Assembly (NCBI GenBank): GCA_003487525.1
Contig: DNDT01000034.1
Span: 2,660-10,657 of the forward strand
Direction: 5' to 3'
DNA: 7,998 bases
DNA from: Flavobacteriales bacterium
GTDB lineage: Bacteria; Bacteroidota; Bacteroidia; Flavobacteriales_E; Vicingaceae
The position numbers were made by a program, and so were the translations under genes. Below, one piece after another: positions 7,469 through 7,998 of the stretch. The stretch's first letter is position 1; each line of letters begins with the position of its first letter. The notes beneath the pieces were generated by a model. It saw only the letters and a program-made list of their open reading frames with translations, made no database searches and was not told where the DNA came from.

Positions 7469-7998
7469 CTATTTTGTAAAGAGTACCTCGCGCAATTTCG
7501 GCAATGGCCAGAGCTCATCGTCAATAAGCATTTCCAGCTTGTCCACGTGGTATTTTAATACTTCAAAATGCGGCTTGACCTTGTCACAGTAGAAAATTGC
7601 CTTCTCCTTTGCATCCTTGATTTTATTTCCAATCTTTCTGGCCTCGATCATTTCATCGACGTTCTTCTTAATCAGATTAATGTGCTTTGAGGTTTCCTTC
7701 AGCAAAATGACTTGAGTTTCTGTATAACTTCCCCCGTCGCCATTTCCAAATATTTCCCTCATTCCCTTAACGTTTTCAATCAGAGTATTTTGGTACTTGA
7801 TTGCAGTAGGGATGATATGATTTTGGGATACATCTCCGATTGCCCTGGATTCGATCTGAATTTTTAAGGTGTAATTCTCCAGTTCAATTTCGTGTCTTGC
7901 GTCCAGTTCTTCCGATGAAAGAACATTCAGGCCTTCGTAAAGATCCTTGGTTGATTTGCTCACCATAATATCAAGTGCCCTTGGAGTATCCTTGATGT
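7469..7998 (-). CDS. glnN: Type III glutamine synthetase (GSIII), C-terminal part (5' end outside window)
   Basis: This is the last 175 codons of the large glutamine synthetase found in Bacteroidota and cyanobacteria, which joins ammonia to glutamate using ATP in the cytoplasm. Complete GSIII proteins have about 700-730 residues, so the catalytic core is outside the window. What remains is the helical C-terminal region specific to type III. Recognisable stretches are the charged ELDARHEIELENYTLKIQIE, then NHIIPTAIKYQNTLIENVKG, and the closing WPLPKLREVLFTK. The last is the usual family end, so the TAG at 7471-7469 is a true stop; reading past it would add only about 12 unrelated residues. The frame continues upstream from the first internal Met (7966) to the window edge, where DTPRALD precedes it, so that Met is not the start. 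I see nothing damaged in the visible part. Confidence 0.93.
   Translation of the reverse strand, partial: IKDTPRALDIMVSKSTKDLYEGLNVLSSEELDARHEIELENYTLKIQIESRAIGDVSQNHIIPTAIKYQNTLIENVKGMREIFGNGDGGSYTETQVILLKETSKHINLIKKNVDEMIEARKIGNKIKDAKEKAIFYCDKVKPHFEVLKYHVDKLEMLIDDELWPLPKLREVLFTK

Overview
The window looks like chromosomal DNA from a member of the Bacteroidota. Four things support this. The glutamine synthetase fragment is of the large type III (GlnN) kind. There is a PorE-like envelope protein (TPR, PD40 propeller, carboxypeptidase-regulatory fold, OmpA domain). The PurM is the long form typical of this phylum. Recognisable Shine-Dalgarno sequences are absent, while one intergenic gap carries a textbook Bacteroidota promoter (TTG, 19 bases, TAnnTTTG). 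No mobile element, tRNA, rRNA, CRISPR array or phage gene was seen. The genus cannot be told from the sequence alone.

All eight genes lie on the minus strand, so transcription runs from high to low coordinates. First comes the C-terminal quarter of glnN (7998-7469). A 134-base gap with a small hairpin follows. Next is a secreted TPR/PD40/OmpA protein (7334-5388), which is intact except for one in-frame amber codon at 7106-7104. After 44 bases comes a tight block, purM-prfA-pyrF (5343-2257), whose members overlap by 8 and 4 bases: purine synthesis, translation termination at UAA/UAG, and the last step of UMP synthesis. A 132-base gap leads to a second pair, a small PspC-domain membrane protein (2124-1906) and a two-helix potassium channel subunit with a cytoplasmic RCK module (1903-899). 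Last, behind its own promoter, is the N-terminal half of an AGCS-family sodium:amino-acid symporter (822-1), cut by the window edge.

Most of the window is ordinary housekeeping and envelope/transport content, and I see no convincing new multi-gene system. The point most worth a second look is the amber codon inside the PorE-like gene. Everything on both sides of it reads cleanly in the same frame. The genes on either side of the window use TAG as a true stop and an intact release factor 1 gene lies nearby, so genome-wide TAG reassignment is unlikely. A fresh nonsense mutation, a sequencing error or local read-through are the remaining explanations. Secondary points are the unusual TVGFN selectivity filter of the channel and the overlapping purM-prfA-pyrF arrangement.
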